DNA from: Adlercreutzia sp910585575
GTDB taxonomy: Bacteria > Actinomycetota > Coriobacteriia > Coriobacteriales > Eggerthellaceae
Assembly (NCBI RefSeq): GCF_951801035.1
Contig: NZ_CATOKT010000011.1
Length of the DNA stretch: 40,537 nucleotides
Strand: one strand, 5' to 3'
Positions 14,048 through 21,696 of the stretch are shown in pieces (position 1 is the stretch's first letter; every line of letters starts with the position of its first letter). Made by a program: the position numbers and the translations under genes. A model generated the notes under the pieces. The model saw only the letters and a list, made by a program, of their open reading frames with translations, had not been told where the DNA came from and searched no databases.

Positions 14048-14323
14048 GACTATCTCCATTCCTCAACGTTCGCTATGTGGTGAGGTCCGGCGCCTGCGAC
14101 TCTTTCGCGTAAGGCGCACGAGGCGTATGCGTCGCTGTGCACGGGCGACGACGACCTTTTGACCTGCTAGCTCAATGATGACTGCGAAACCGAGGAAAAG
14201 AGAGCCGAACCAGCCTTCGTAAAATCGGTGCCATAGCTTTGTTTCCGTTGAAAACGCCGCGTCAACAAGGCGAAATGGAGAGCAGGAAACTCATGAAATA
14301 CGGAAGAGACCCTAGAAATACGA

Positions 14324-14354
14324 AAACCCGCAGGGAGGGGAATCCTGCGGGTTT
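14324..14354. terminator. Bidirectional intrinsic terminator in the sRNA interval
   Basis: Stem AAACCCGCAGG / CCTGCGGGTTT (11 bp). On the plus strand it is followed by CGTTTT; on the minus strand by TTCGTATTT, and the minus-strand loop reads ATTCCCCTC. I assign it mainly to the minus-strand RNA candidate ending here. Confidence 0.75.
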
Positions 14355-14481
14355 CGTTTTGTGGCGACAGCGAGACGAGGAGAAGCTTCGCCACCCAGTA
14401 AAACAAGAAGAGAGGAGGATGTCGTCGGTCTGAAGATCCTTCTTGAAGGGGGTTCGTTGAAGTTCTTCGTCCCTTGCGACG
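14324..14481 (-). ncRNA. Candidate small RNA with C/U-rich loops (minus strand)
   Basis: A possible promoter (-35 TTGCCT at 14511-14516, 17-bp spacer, -10 TAATAT at 14488-14493, minus strand) points at the strong terminator 14354-14324, with no open frame between them. The transcript, about 158 nt, contains a CCUCCUCUCUUCUU stretch and a hairpin at 14394-14361 (GUGGCGAAGC paired to GCUGUCGCCAC, one bulged G) whose loop is UUCUCCUCGUCUC. It ends in the terminator with a UUCCCC loop. These pyrimidine-rich loops would suit pairing with ribosome-binding sites. The evidence is structural only. Confidence 0.4.
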
Positions 14482-14639
14482 AAAGTTATATTAAGTTAAC
14501 TATATCCCAGAGGCAATAGGGTTAACCATGGTTTACATTTTCTCCATAAGTCACAGAAAAGTGCAGGATTCTTTACACGCGGGTAACCAACGGCTCCAGG
14601 CTATTCTCCCCTGCCGAAAAACTTCCTATACTGCAATCA

Positions 14640-14798
14640 GCGAAACGGAAAAGAAAACCTTTTCCTCTTTCCTTTCCTTCTTCTCTCTTTTTGAGAATCG
14701 GGTTCCCCACATTCCCCGATTCTCGCGAGAATCGGATCTCCCCAATCCGTTCTCGAACCCCAGGGAGGCGGCTTGAAGCCGCCTCCCTGTTTCTTTTT
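14640..14798 (+). ncRNA. Candidate C-rich-loop small RNA, 6C RNA-like (plus strand)
   Basis: A -10 TATACT (14627-14632; weak -35) precedes about 159 nt with no credible frame, ending in a textbook terminator. The RNA begins with a pyrimidine run (14658-14692). Hairpin A (14693-14724) has a 10-bp stem GAGAATCGGG/CCCGATTCTC and loop TTCCCCACATTC. Hairpin B (14727-14754) has GAGAA-T-CGGAT/ATCCG-TTCTC and loop CTCCCCA. Both stems start with the same nine bases. Two consecutive hairpins with C-rich loops plus terminator is the architecture of the actinobacterial 6C RNA, here with four rather than six Cs. Alternatively the middle CCGATTCTC can pair with hairpin B's GAGAATCGG, giving an alternative fold. 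Confidence 0.55.
14761..14798 (+). terminator. Strong intrinsic terminator of the plus-strand sRNA
   Basis: Near-perfect palindrome at 14761-14789 (stem CAGGGAGGCGGC / GCCGCCTCCCTG) followed by TTTCTTTTT. Because the T-tract is on the plus strand and no plus-strand protein gene precedes it, it argues for a non-coding transcript upstream. Confidence 0.85.
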
Positions 14799-14832
14799 AT
14801 GGACTTCGCCGAAAGTGCTTTCGACAGCGCTC

Positions 14833-15141
14833 TTAGCTGACGGGGACACCCTCCCCCTGATCTTGCAGCACCTCAAGGGCCTTCGCATAGCCTCCCGCGC
14901 CATAGCTCAGGCATTTCGATACGCGGGCAATGGTGGTAGCCGAGGCTCCCGTTTCTGCCTCGATGGCCGCATAGGACTTCCCCGCCGCCAACATGCGCGC
15001 CACCAGCAGACGCTGGGACGTTTCACGAATCTCACGCACCGTGAACAGATCCTCCAAGAGCGCGAAGATGGTGTCCGGGTCGTCGAGGGTGGCAAGCACC
15101 GTCAGCAAGTCGTCCACGTCGGAGGTGCGAATATCAGCCAT
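14833..15141 (-). CDS. TrpR-like protein YerC/YecD
   Basis: A 102-residue all-helical protein of the TrpR/YerC-YecD family. The helix-turn-helix is A-G-K-S-Y-A-A-I-E-A-E-T-G-A-S-A-T-T-I-A-R-V, preceded by the family segment L-F-T-V-R-E-I-R-E-T-S-Q-R-L-L-V-A-R-M-L. It keeps the TrpR fold, but YerC-type members are not known to bind tryptophan. Probable small DNA-binding regulator of unknown targets. Ribosome site GAGAGGAA upstream of the ATG. It lies close to the two small-RNA candidates and downstream of the MFS exporter (146-bp gap), but no direct link is visible. Confidence 0.88.
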   Translation of the reverse strand: MADIRTSDVDDLLTVLATLDDPDTIFALLEDLFTVREIRETSQRLLVARMLAAGKSYAAIEAETGASATTIARVSKCLSYGAGGYAKALEVLQDQGEGVPVS

Positions 15142-15286
15142 GGAGCAGTTCCTCTCTTACGGAGCCGCGTGAGCGCCCGAGCGCCGGCACACAAGCCCCG
15201 TTCTCTTCGTCGATAACGCCATTGTACTCCATCCAAGTAAAGCAGTGGAGCACGGTTCAGGCGAAGCGGCCAAAGCGGCCAGCGCG

Positions 15287-16705
15287 CTACCGTCCCGCCG
15301 CGGGCAGGGAGCGCATAGCCCGAGCATAGATGGCGGCCAGCACCAATCCTGCCACGGCCACCACGAGAGCCGCCCCCATGGCCCAGGCAAAGCCCGTGGC
15401 CGAAGCCGCTCCCCCCGCCGCACCGCCCGCCGCGGCCCGGGCGGCCGCCGAGCTCATCACGCCCACGTAGGCCGCCGGCCCCAAGCAGGCGGCCAGCTGC
15501 ACGGCCATGCTCATAAGCGACACGCCATGGGAGTCAAGCTCGTCGGGAAGACGGCGCAGCCCCGCCGTTTGCGCCGGCGACAGCACCATGCCCGTGCCCA
15601 GATAGCCGAAGAAGAGCCCCACCGTCACCATGGCAACGCTTTGCTGGACGGCACCGCCCAAAGCCGCCAGCAGACCCACGACCGCCACCAGCAGTCCGGC
15701 AGGCAGAAGCGGCCACTCCCCTTTGCGATCAAGGACGCGCCCCGACACCAGCGACGCCGTGGCATTGGCCAGCACCGGCGCCACCATGAGCAGGCCTGCC
15801 AGCGAGGCGGTCAGACCCGCCGCTTCCTCGAAGTACAGCGGCGCCAGCACGCTGAGCGAGAAGTAGGTCATCATGGTGATCACCACCAGCAGAGCCGCCG
15901 GCCAAAACGAGCGCTGACCGAAGGGGGCCATGCTCACCAAGGGAGACGCGAGGCGCTGCTGCCGCCACGCAAAAAGCGCCAGCACCCCCACCGCGGCGGC
16001 CAAAGCCGCCATGCCAGCCACAGGGCGCAGCGTCAACTCCGACAAGCCCCAAGAAAGCAGGGTGACGCCCAGCGCCGTCAGCAGTACCGAGAGACCATCG
16101 AGAGCCTTGCGCTGGCCAGGACGATCATCGCGCACCACCACGAAACCCGCCACAAGGAGCAGGGCCGCTGCCGCAAGAGGCACGACGAACACGCTGCGCC
16201 ACCCCCAGTCGCTAACGAGAAAGCCCGTCACAATGGGCGCCGTGGCGGGCCCCAGCGTGATCATGCAGCTGCCTACGGCCAGATAGGTGCCCATATTCTG
16301 ATGGGGCACCTTATCGACAATGACATTCATCATAAGGGGAATGAAAACACCGGTACCCGCGGCCTGGACCAGGCGGCCTATCATGAGTACGGCAAAGTTG
16401 GGAGCCACCAGACCGCCCAGCGACCCCGCCATGCTCAGCAGCGAGGCCGTCAGAAACAGCGCACGCATGGAGAAACGGCGGTACAAGTAGGCCATACACG
16501 TCACCACCACCGTGACGGCAATCATATAGCCGGTGACCAGCCATTGGGCCGTAACCGCATCGACGCTGAACGCACCCATAATGGCCACGAGCGCCATGTT
16601 CACCAAATTTTCGTTGAAGCCCGCCAGAAAGCCGCAGGCATAGAAGACGCCCAGCAGCGCCGTCAGCGATGAACCGCGCGAGGCCGAAGAAGCATCCGAT
16701 TGCAT
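15287..16705 (-). CDS. MFS drug-type exporter (DHA2/EmrB-QacA-like)
   Basis: A 472-residue membrane protein with 12-14 hydrophobic helices. The sequence around T-A-Q-W-L-V-T-G-Y-M (helix 2), G-R-L-V-Q-A-A-G-T-G (helix 4) and G-P-A-T-A-P-I-V-T-G (helix 5) follows DHA2 exporter motifs. It probably extrudes toxic organic compounds by proton antiport. The start at 16705 is selected by the ribosome site AAAGGG and by the helix beginning soon after; the longer frame to 16852 runs through the upstream gene's terminator. A Gly/Ala-rich loop (A-A-A-R-A-A-A-G-G-A-A-G-G-A-A) near the C-terminus is low complexity. Confidence 0.88.
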   Translation of the reverse strand: MQSDASSASRGSSLTALLGVFYACGFLAGFNENLVNMALVAIMGAFSVDAVTAQWLVTGYMIAVTVVVTCMAYLYRRFSMRALFLTASLLSMAGSLGGLVAPNFAVLMIGRLVQAAGTGVFIPLMMNVIVDKVPHQNMGTYLAVGSCMITLGPATAPIVTGFLVSDWGWRSVFVVPLAAAALLLVAGFVVVRDDRPGQRKALDGLSVLLTALGVTLLSWGLSELTLRPVAGMAALAAAVGVLALFAWRQQRLASPLVSMAPFGQRSFWPAALLVVITMMTYFSLSVLAPLYFEEAAGLTASLAGLLMVAPVLANATASLVSGRVLDRKGEWPLLPAGLLVAVVGLLAALGGAVQQSVAMVTVGLFFGYLGTGMVLSPAQTAGLRRLPDELDSHGVSLMSMAVQLAACLGPAAYVGVMSSAAARAAAGGAAGGAASATGFAWAMGAALVVAVAGLVLAAIYARAMRSLPAAGR

Positions 16706-16757
16706 GAGAGCCCTTTCCCGTAAAATCGTCAGTTTCCAGGGACCTCGTGCACAAAAA

Positions 16758-16799
16758 ACGGCCCCGGGCAGCGTAGATATTACTGCGCCCCAGGGCCGT
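16758..16799 (-). terminator. Terminator of the polyphosphate operon
   Basis: Outer stem ACGGCCC / GGGCCGT with further inner pairing, followed on the minus strand by TTTTTT (complement of A-run 16753-16758). It ends the operon VTC-DUF4956-DUF4353. Confidence 0.75.
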
Positions 16800-16879
16800 A
16801 ACCGCGTTCTGCAATGCACTAGTCTAGCGCAAACTTCCCGCTCTTTTCCCACTTGTTGCCCGATGACGGCCGGCGGTTT

Positions 16880-19075
16880 CTAGGCCGTCACCTCAGCTTG
16901 CGGGCTCGCTTGCCCAGCGCCGCGTTGCTGCGGCGCCTCCGAAGTCCCGTCTTGGGAGCCGTTAGCTTCCGAAGCGCTATTCCCGTCGGGACGTTCGCCA
17001 TGGGGACCGCCGCCGCGGCCGCCCATGGCTCCCATACCGCCCGTCGGCGTGGTGGACACCGTAAAGTCCGTTGTGGCGCCATCCACCGTCAACGCCCCCG
17101 TGGCGCCTTCAGTCAGCGCCGGCGCCGATACCACCACGCACTGGAAGGCCTTCGGCACGGTATAGGACGCCAGCTCCTGGCCGGCCTCGTCGGTCAGAAC
17201 CAGCGTGCTGTTCGCCGAGCCCGCAACTTCCACCAAAGCGAAGGGCTGCGTGCTGCCCTCCGAGAAGGTCTCGGCCATACCCGTCGAGCCCGCCAGCAGC
17301 ACGGTGCCGCCCGTGATGGTGGCGCCGTATTCGTAGTCCAGGGCGCTGTCGCCACCGCCAGCCGAGCCATTGGCCAGCACGGTGCCGCCCGTCACCTCCA
17401 CATAACCGTTGGAATCCAAACCATCGCCGCCCGCATCGATGGAGACCGAGCCGCCGTTGATCTGAATGAGGCACTGCTCGCTGGCGTTATCGGCCACGGG
17501 ACCGCCGGCACCGCCTCGCATGCCGCCGGGGCCGCCCTGGCCGTCCCCCTCGGGCCGCTGCCCGGGCTCCATACCCTCGGGCATTTCAGGACGTTCGCCC
17601 TGCTGACCCGCGGGAGGCTCGGGCGCCTGCCCCTCCTGGCCCTCAGGCCGCTGGCCGGGGTCGACGCCTTCGGGCAGCTCGGGCGGGGTCTGGCCCTCGC
17701 CAGGCTGTGCGCCTTCCGGCAACTCGGGCGGGGTTTGGCCGTCCTGGCCCTCGGTGCGCTGCGCATCGCCGTCGGCGCCCGACGCGTCGCCGCTCCCAGT
17801 TGCACCGTCGGCCGTGCCAGCCCCATCGCTGGTGCCCGAAGCGGCGGTTGCATCTTGCGCGTCACCCGCCGTCTCCGCCGTCTCGTTGTCGTTGGAGGCA
17901 CGCTCGGCCTTGGCGGCGTTGATGCCGTCGTCGGAGGCCGTGATGTCCACCACGCCATCGTTGATGATCACTTCTTGGGCCTCAATGCCCTCGTCGCACC
18001 CAGTCACAGTCAGTGCGCCGCCGTCCTGGGTGAACTTCGTTTCGGCATTCATGCCCTTGCCGCCCGCCTCGACAGTATAGACGCCGTCGATCAGAGCTGC
18101 TTCGATATCCGAGCGCAGGGCGTGATCGGCGGCCTTTACCTGCGCCTCGCCTCCGGCAAGCCGCAGATAGGTTGCCGCCTGGAAGCCCTCGTCGCCCGCC
18201 TCGACGGCAAAGGCACCACCGTCGATGCTGACAAAGCCCCGCGTGGGATCCTCATCGTTGCTGGACTTCACGCCGTCGCCACCGGCCGTCAGAGCGAAGG
18301 AGCCGTCAGCCACCTTCACGCAATCCTTGCCGAGCAGGGCATCCTCCTTCGCCGTCACCGTTACGGCGCCACCGGTGATGACCAGGTCGTCCTTGGAATT
18401 CACCCCATGACGATAATTGCCCTCTACGGTGAGCGCGCCGGTGCCGTTGATGGTCAGATCGTCCTTGGAGTAGAGTGCCGCGTTGGGCTCGTCCTCCCCT
18501 TCCTCCAGGGCATAGGAAGCACCGTCGGCCAGAGCGTTCTGCGTATCCGCCGCCAGCGTGACAAACACCTTGTCCGCTTGCTGGATGTTCAGCGCCGGCC
18601 CCGTCTCATTACGGATCGAGGCCCCGTCGAGCACCAGCTGCACCTTGTCTTCTTTGGAGGCGTTCACCACCACGGAACCGGCAGACAACTCGCCGGTAAG
18701 CACATAGGTGCCCGCCGCCGAGATGGTGACCGTTGCGCCTTCAGCAGAGGCGCCGTCGCCCTCCACCGAGGCCGACTGTCCCGCCAAGGCAATCTTCGTT
18801 GCCGACGCTTCGTCGTAGGTGGCGTCCTTATCGCGATCGGAATAGGAGAAATCCATACCCGCAATATCAATGAGGGAGGCCCAATCTACCTCTTCCTCGC
18901 TGGTGGCCGCACCTTCTGTCGACGAGGCCGCCGTATCGGCATCATCGCTGTCGTACGCGGCAACCGTGCAGCCGGACAGCGCCAAGGTAGCCGCCAAGGC
19001 CGAGGCCACCGCCCCGCGGGCCCAGAGCGCCCGGCGTGTCGGTCCTGTCATTCGTTTCATATTTCTTCGCACCAT
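16880..19075 (-). CDS. DUF4353 carbohydrate-binding-type surface lipoprotein
   Basis: A 731-residue lipoprotein: signal peptide with lipobox L-S-G-C (C36), an acidic spacer, then a right-handed beta-helix-like body typical of DUF4353. It shows repeated short turns such as G-A-L-T-V-E-G, S-K-D-D-L, D-D-G-I-N-A-A and G-G-D-G-L-D-S-N-G. Residues about 405-535 are a low-complexity insert rich in Pro, Gly, Glu and Gln with repeated T-P-P-E-L-P-E-G and P-G-Q-R-P-E-G units. The body resumes after it and ends in a second Gly/Gln-rich tail. Such proteins co-occur with VTC polymerases and DUF4956 proteins; their job is unknown, possibly binding a polyanion or a cell-wall glycan. Third gene of the operon, 58 bp after DUF4956. 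Confidence 0.82.
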   Translation of the reverse strand: MVRRNMKRMTGPTRRALWARGAVASALAATLALSGCTVAAYDSDDADTAASSTEGAATSEEEVDWASLIDIAGMDFSYSDRDKDATYDEASATKIALAGQSASVEGDGASAEGATVTISAAGTYVLTGELSAGSVVVNASKEDKVQLVLDGASIRNETGPALNIQQADKVFVTLAADTQNALADGASYALEEGEDEPNAALYSKDDLTINGTGALTVEGNYRHGVNSKDDLVITGGAVTVTAKEDALLGKDCVKVADGSFALTAGGDGVKSSNDEDPTRGFVSIDGGAFAVEAGDEGFQAATYLRLAGGEAQVKAADHALRSDIEAALIDGVYTVEAGGKGMNAETKFTQDGGALTVTGCDEGIEAQEVIINDGVVDITASDDGINAAKAERASNDNETAETAGDAQDATAASGTSDGAGTADGATGSGDASGADGDAQRTEGQDGQTPPELPEGAQPGEGQTPPELPEGVDPGQRPEGQEGQAPEPPAGQQGERPEMPEGMEPGQRPEGDGQGGPGGMRGGAGGPVADNASEQCLIQINGGSVSIDAGGDGLDSNGYVEVTGGTVLANGSAGGGDSALDYEYGATITGGTVLLAGSTGMAETFSEGSTQPFALVEVAGSANSTLVLTDEAGQELASYTVPKAFQCVVVSAPALTEGATGALTVDGATTDFTVSTTPTGGMGAMGGRGGGPHGERPDGNSASEANGSQDGTSEAPQQRGAGQASPQAEVTA

Positions 19076-19133
19076 AGATCTCTCCCTCTCGTTCTTTTTT
19101 TGAAGTTGTTGGCGAACGGCCGAGCCGCGGCTG

Positions 19134-19829
19134 CTAGAGCGTCTCGCGCCCCGCCGGGGTCATGCCCAGGGAAATCTTCAAGTTCCCGTTCAGGCAGCGC
19201 AGCTCGTCGATCATGGCCTTCTCCAGCCCCGGCTGACGCAGACGCAGCTGATAGGTGAGCTGGAAGAGGCTGCCCATGTTCGTGGTGGTCACCTCGGTCA
19301 GCTCCGACTCGGCTGCATAGCGATTGAGCACCTCATCGAACACGCCGTCGTATTCCAGATCCTCGGGGATGGTAATGCGCAGCGTCTTGCCCGGCTCCCG
19401 CGGCTTGCCGAAGGGCGTCAGCACGAACAGCAGGTTCACCACGCCCACCACCACGGTGAAGACGCAGGCCAGCACCAGAAAGCCCATGCCCGTGGCCAGG
19501 CCGATGGCCATAGCCAGAAACACACTGCCGATGTCCTTCGCCGAACCGGGAATGGAGCGGAAACGCACCAGGTTGAACACGCCCATGACCGCAATGCCCG
19601 CGCCCAAGTTGCCGTTCACCAAGGTGATGACCATCTGCACAATGAGGGGCAGCAGCGCCAGCGTGACCACGAAGTTCTTCGAGTAATTGTGGCGGAACAT
19701 GTAGATGGCGGCGCAGGCGGCACCCAGCACCACCGAGAAAAGGCAACAGACCAGGAAGCCGCCCGTAGAGACCGCCCCTACCAGCGACTCGGACGTGCCG
19801 AAAACCGACGTAAACGCAGCATCAAGCAT
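19134..19829 (-). CDS. DUF4956 membrane protein of the polyphosphate operon
   Basis: A 231-residue protein with four or so membrane helices in residues 20-145 (L-V-C-C-L-F-S-V-V-L-G, V-V-T-L-A-L-L-P-L-I-V-Q-M-V, the G-A-G-I-A-V-M-G-V-F-N-L-V-R-F-R-S motif, and G-M-G-F-L-V-L-A-C). A cytoplasmic alpha/beta domain lies at about 155-231. The F-N-L-V-R-F-R-S-x-P-G-S-A-K-D-I motif is typical of DUF4956. The family is nearly always next to VTC-domain polymerases and is suspected to help place or translocate polyphosphate. Start codon overlaps the VTC stop by 8 bp, so the two are translationally coupled. Confidence 0.88.
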   Translation of the reverse strand: MLDAAFTSVFGTSESLVGAVSTGGFLVCCLFSVVLGAACAAIYMFRHNYSKNFVVTLALLPLIVQMVITLVNGNLGAGIAVMGVFNLVRFRSIPGSAKDIGSVFLAMAIGLATGMGFLVLACVFTVVVGVVNLLFVLTPFGKPREPGKTLRITIPEDLEYDGVFDEVLNRYAAESELTEVTTTNMGSLFQLTYQLRLRQPGLEKAMIDELRCLNGNLKISLGMTPAGRETL

Positions 19830-20829
19830 AATGAATCCTCTCTTTTCTCAGTGCTGGTGCCAAAAACAGTTGGTTTGATGCACCCCGCCGCACTGGCCGT
19901 TGCTTCTTGCTCAGCTGATAGGCGTTGCCGTATTTGGTGAAGGAGGCGGGGTAGATGGCGTGGGCCGACAGCGCTGTCACCAACCAGCGCGGGTAGGGCC
20001 CGGCGCTTTTGATCTCGAGGATGGACTCCCGGGGCGCGATAATGGGGCACCATCCCATCTGAGGTCGGAAGCAATCCCAATACTCCAGTCGGTCGTCGAA
20101 GGTGAGCCGCAGCTCGGGATCGAACAGCGCGTCGGCCGGGCTGTCGACACTGGCCGCCAGCTCGCCTCCCGTCGGCAACATCTCCTGCACGGCCCAGGCC
20201 TCGCGATCGCAGGCAATGCCCATGGAGGGCACCAGCGGCGTGACGCGGCCCATGGCCGCCTCCAGCTCGCGGGCAATCTGACGCGTCTGCGCATTGAGCG
20301 CCTCGGCAGCCTGCCCAGGATCGGCCAGAGGCCAGCGCGTGCTGGCCACTTCGTAGGCCGTGCCGCTGACGAAGGCCAACGCCGCCGGCAGCGAAAGGGC
20401 CAAGCGCCGCTTGTACACAATGCCCTTGAACTTCTTCTTAATGCCGAAGAACACCGTCACCGCCAAGGGATCGGCCAAGCCGGCCACCGAGCAGCCAGCG
20501 TGCGCCCGAGCTTCCACCACGGCTTCGGAAAGCGGCGGCTCCCCAAGCGAGCGCACCATCGGGCCAACCATGAACGCAGCCATGAGCGCCAGCCCGGCTG
20601 CTTCGCCATAGGCACGCAGGCGCAGCTTCTCCTTGTACAGAGGCTTCTCCACCGACCGTGCAATCATCGCCCGATCGGGTGTGTCCAAATACAGACTGGT
20701 GATGCGCGTGCGCCCGTAGGCATCCACGGCCATCCACGCCGCAGCCGCCGCCTCGACGGCCCGACGCTGCGCGGGGTCGATGCGATACTTCTTCTCGACG
20801 CGCTTGAAGACGCTGTGATAGCCGCCCAT
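19822..20829 (-). CDS. VTC-domain polyphosphate polymerase
   Basis: A 335-residue protein with the VTC tunnel fold that builds polyphosphate from ATP at the membrane. Seen: F-K-R-V-E-K-K-Y (8-15), T-S-L-Y-L-D-T-P-D (44-52), Y-K-E-K-L-R-L-R-A-Y-G (65-75), K-K-K-F-K-G-I-V-Y-K-R-R (131-142), D-P-E-L-R-L-T-F-D, and near the end L-E-I-K followed by S-F-T-K-Y-G-N-A-Y. It is longer than the usual 220-260 residues because about 48 extra residues (76-123) interrupt the sheet between L-R-L-R-A-Y-G and the K-K-K strand. Also G129 replaces the Glu I expect before I-K-K-K. First gene of the operon; divergent from the two-component system. Confidence 0.85.
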   Translation of the reverse strand: MGGYHSVFKRVEKKYRIDPAQRRAVEAAAAAWMAVDAYGRTRITSLYLDTPDRAMIARSVEKPLYKEKLRLRAYGEAAGLALMAAFMVGPMVRSLGEPPLSEAVVEARAHAGCSVAGLADPLAVTVFFGIKKKFKGIVYKRRLALSLPAALAFVSGTAYEVASTRWPLADPGQAAEALNAQTRQIARELEAAMGRVTPLVPSMGIACDREAWAVQEMLPTGGELAASVDSPADALFDPELRLTFDDRLEYWDCFRPQMGWCPIIAPRESILEIKSAGPYPRWLVTALSAHAIYPASFTKYGNAYQLSKKQRPVRRGASNQLFLAPALRKERIHYA

Positions 20830-20858
20830 GCTCTTTCCTTCCTCTCAAAGCGAAGGCA

Positions 20859-20933
20859 ATCCTACGGGGATATCCTGAAAAGTGCCTGAAGCAGCGGATT
20901 TTTTCAGGGAGCTTTCAGCCGCGCCGCTACAAT
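20859..20933. promoter_or_regulatory. Mirror-image 11-bp direct repeats controlling two divergent operons
   Basis: CCTGAA occurs at 20874-20879 and 20885-20890, exactly 11 bp apart. Its complement TTCAGG/TTCAGC occurs at 20903-20908 and 20914-20919, again 11 bp apart. On each side the outermost repeat is 14-15 bp from a -10 box: TACAAT (20928-20933, plus) and TAGGAT (20859-20864, minus). Neither side has a recognisable -35. Tandem 11-bp repeats replacing the -35 are the normal binding and activation pattern of OmpR/PhoB-family regulators, one of which is encoded next door. Confidence 0.75.
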
Positions 20934-20979
20934 GGAACTCGCAGCAAACATCCGCCTTTCGGGACCCAAGGGGGCCGCC

Positions 20980-21672
20980 ATGCGCGTTCTGGTAGTAGAA
21001 GACGACGTCCGCCTCGCCGAGGCGCTCGGCCGCATTCTGGAAGACAACGGCTATGGGGTCGATTTGGTCCACGACGGCCAGGCGGGCATCGATTACGGAT
21101 CGTCGGGCATTTACGACGTCATCATCCTGGACGTCATGCTGCCCAAGGCCGACGGTTTCACCGTGGCGCAAAGCCTGCGGCGCGCCCATGTGAGCACGCC
21201 CATCTTGCTGCTCACGGCCCGCGACGGCACCCAGGATAAGATCACAGGACTCGATGCCGGAGCCGACGACTACATGACCAAGCCCTTCTCCCCGGCCGAG
21301 CTGATGGCGCACCTGCGTGCCCTCACCCGCCGCCAGGGCGACGTGATGTTCGAGACGCTGAAGGCCGGCGACCTCTCCCTGGACCTGGAAAGCTTCGACC
21401 TTACCTGCGGCGATTCCACCATTCGTCTCAGCCAGAAGGAATACGCCATCGCGCGCATTCTCATGGCCTCCCCGGGCGCCGTCATTTCCAAGGACGCGCT
21501 CATCGGCCGCGCCTGGGGTCCCGATTCCAGCGCCGGCGACAATAACGTGGAGGCCTATATCTCGTTTCTGCGCAAGAAGCTGACGCATCTGGGATCATCC
21601 TCCATCATCGAGACCATCCGCTCCGTCGGCTATCGCTTCGTCGAGGGCACCGACGAGAGCGCTGACCGCTAG
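20980..21672 (+). CDS. OmpR/PhoB-family response regulator
   Basis: A 230-residue two-domain regulator. The receiver domain spans residues 1-115 with acidic D8/D9, phospho-acceptor D51 (I-I-L-D-V-M-L-P), T at L-L-T-A-R, and K in the conserved K-P-F. The C-terminal winged helix (residues 130-225) ends T-I-R-S-V-G-Y-R-F. The ATG at 20980 with AAGGGGG upstream gives the exact family N-terminus; an upstream ATG at 20932 coincides with the -10 box. Paired with the downstream kinase. Likely binds the CCTGAA repeats at 20874-20919 and so activates both its own operon and the polyphosphate operon. Confidence 0.93.
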   Translation: MRVLVVEDDVRLAEALGRILEDNGYGVDLVHDGQAGIDYGSSGIYDVIILDVMLPKADGFTVAQSLRRAHVSTPILLLTARDGTQDKITGLDAGADDYMTKPFSPAELMAHLRALTRRQGDVMFETLKAGDLSLDLESFDLTCGDSTIRLSQKEYAIARILMASPGAVISKDALIGRAWGPDSSAGDNNVEAYISFLRKKLTHLGSSSIIETIRSVGYRFVEGTDESADR

Positions 21673-21696
21673 ACCGCGCCGCGCTGAGCCGTGCCC

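Noticed and set aside
14239..14433. A 64-codon open frame in the sRNA interval
   Set aside because: It runs through a strong terminator hairpin, has no ribosome site and no recognisable sequence; the structure of the region is better explained by RNA.
14761..14798. Terminator of the minus-strand TrpR-like gene
   Set aside because: The T-tract lies on the plus strand; the minus-strand side has no U-run, so it belongs to a plus-strand transcript.
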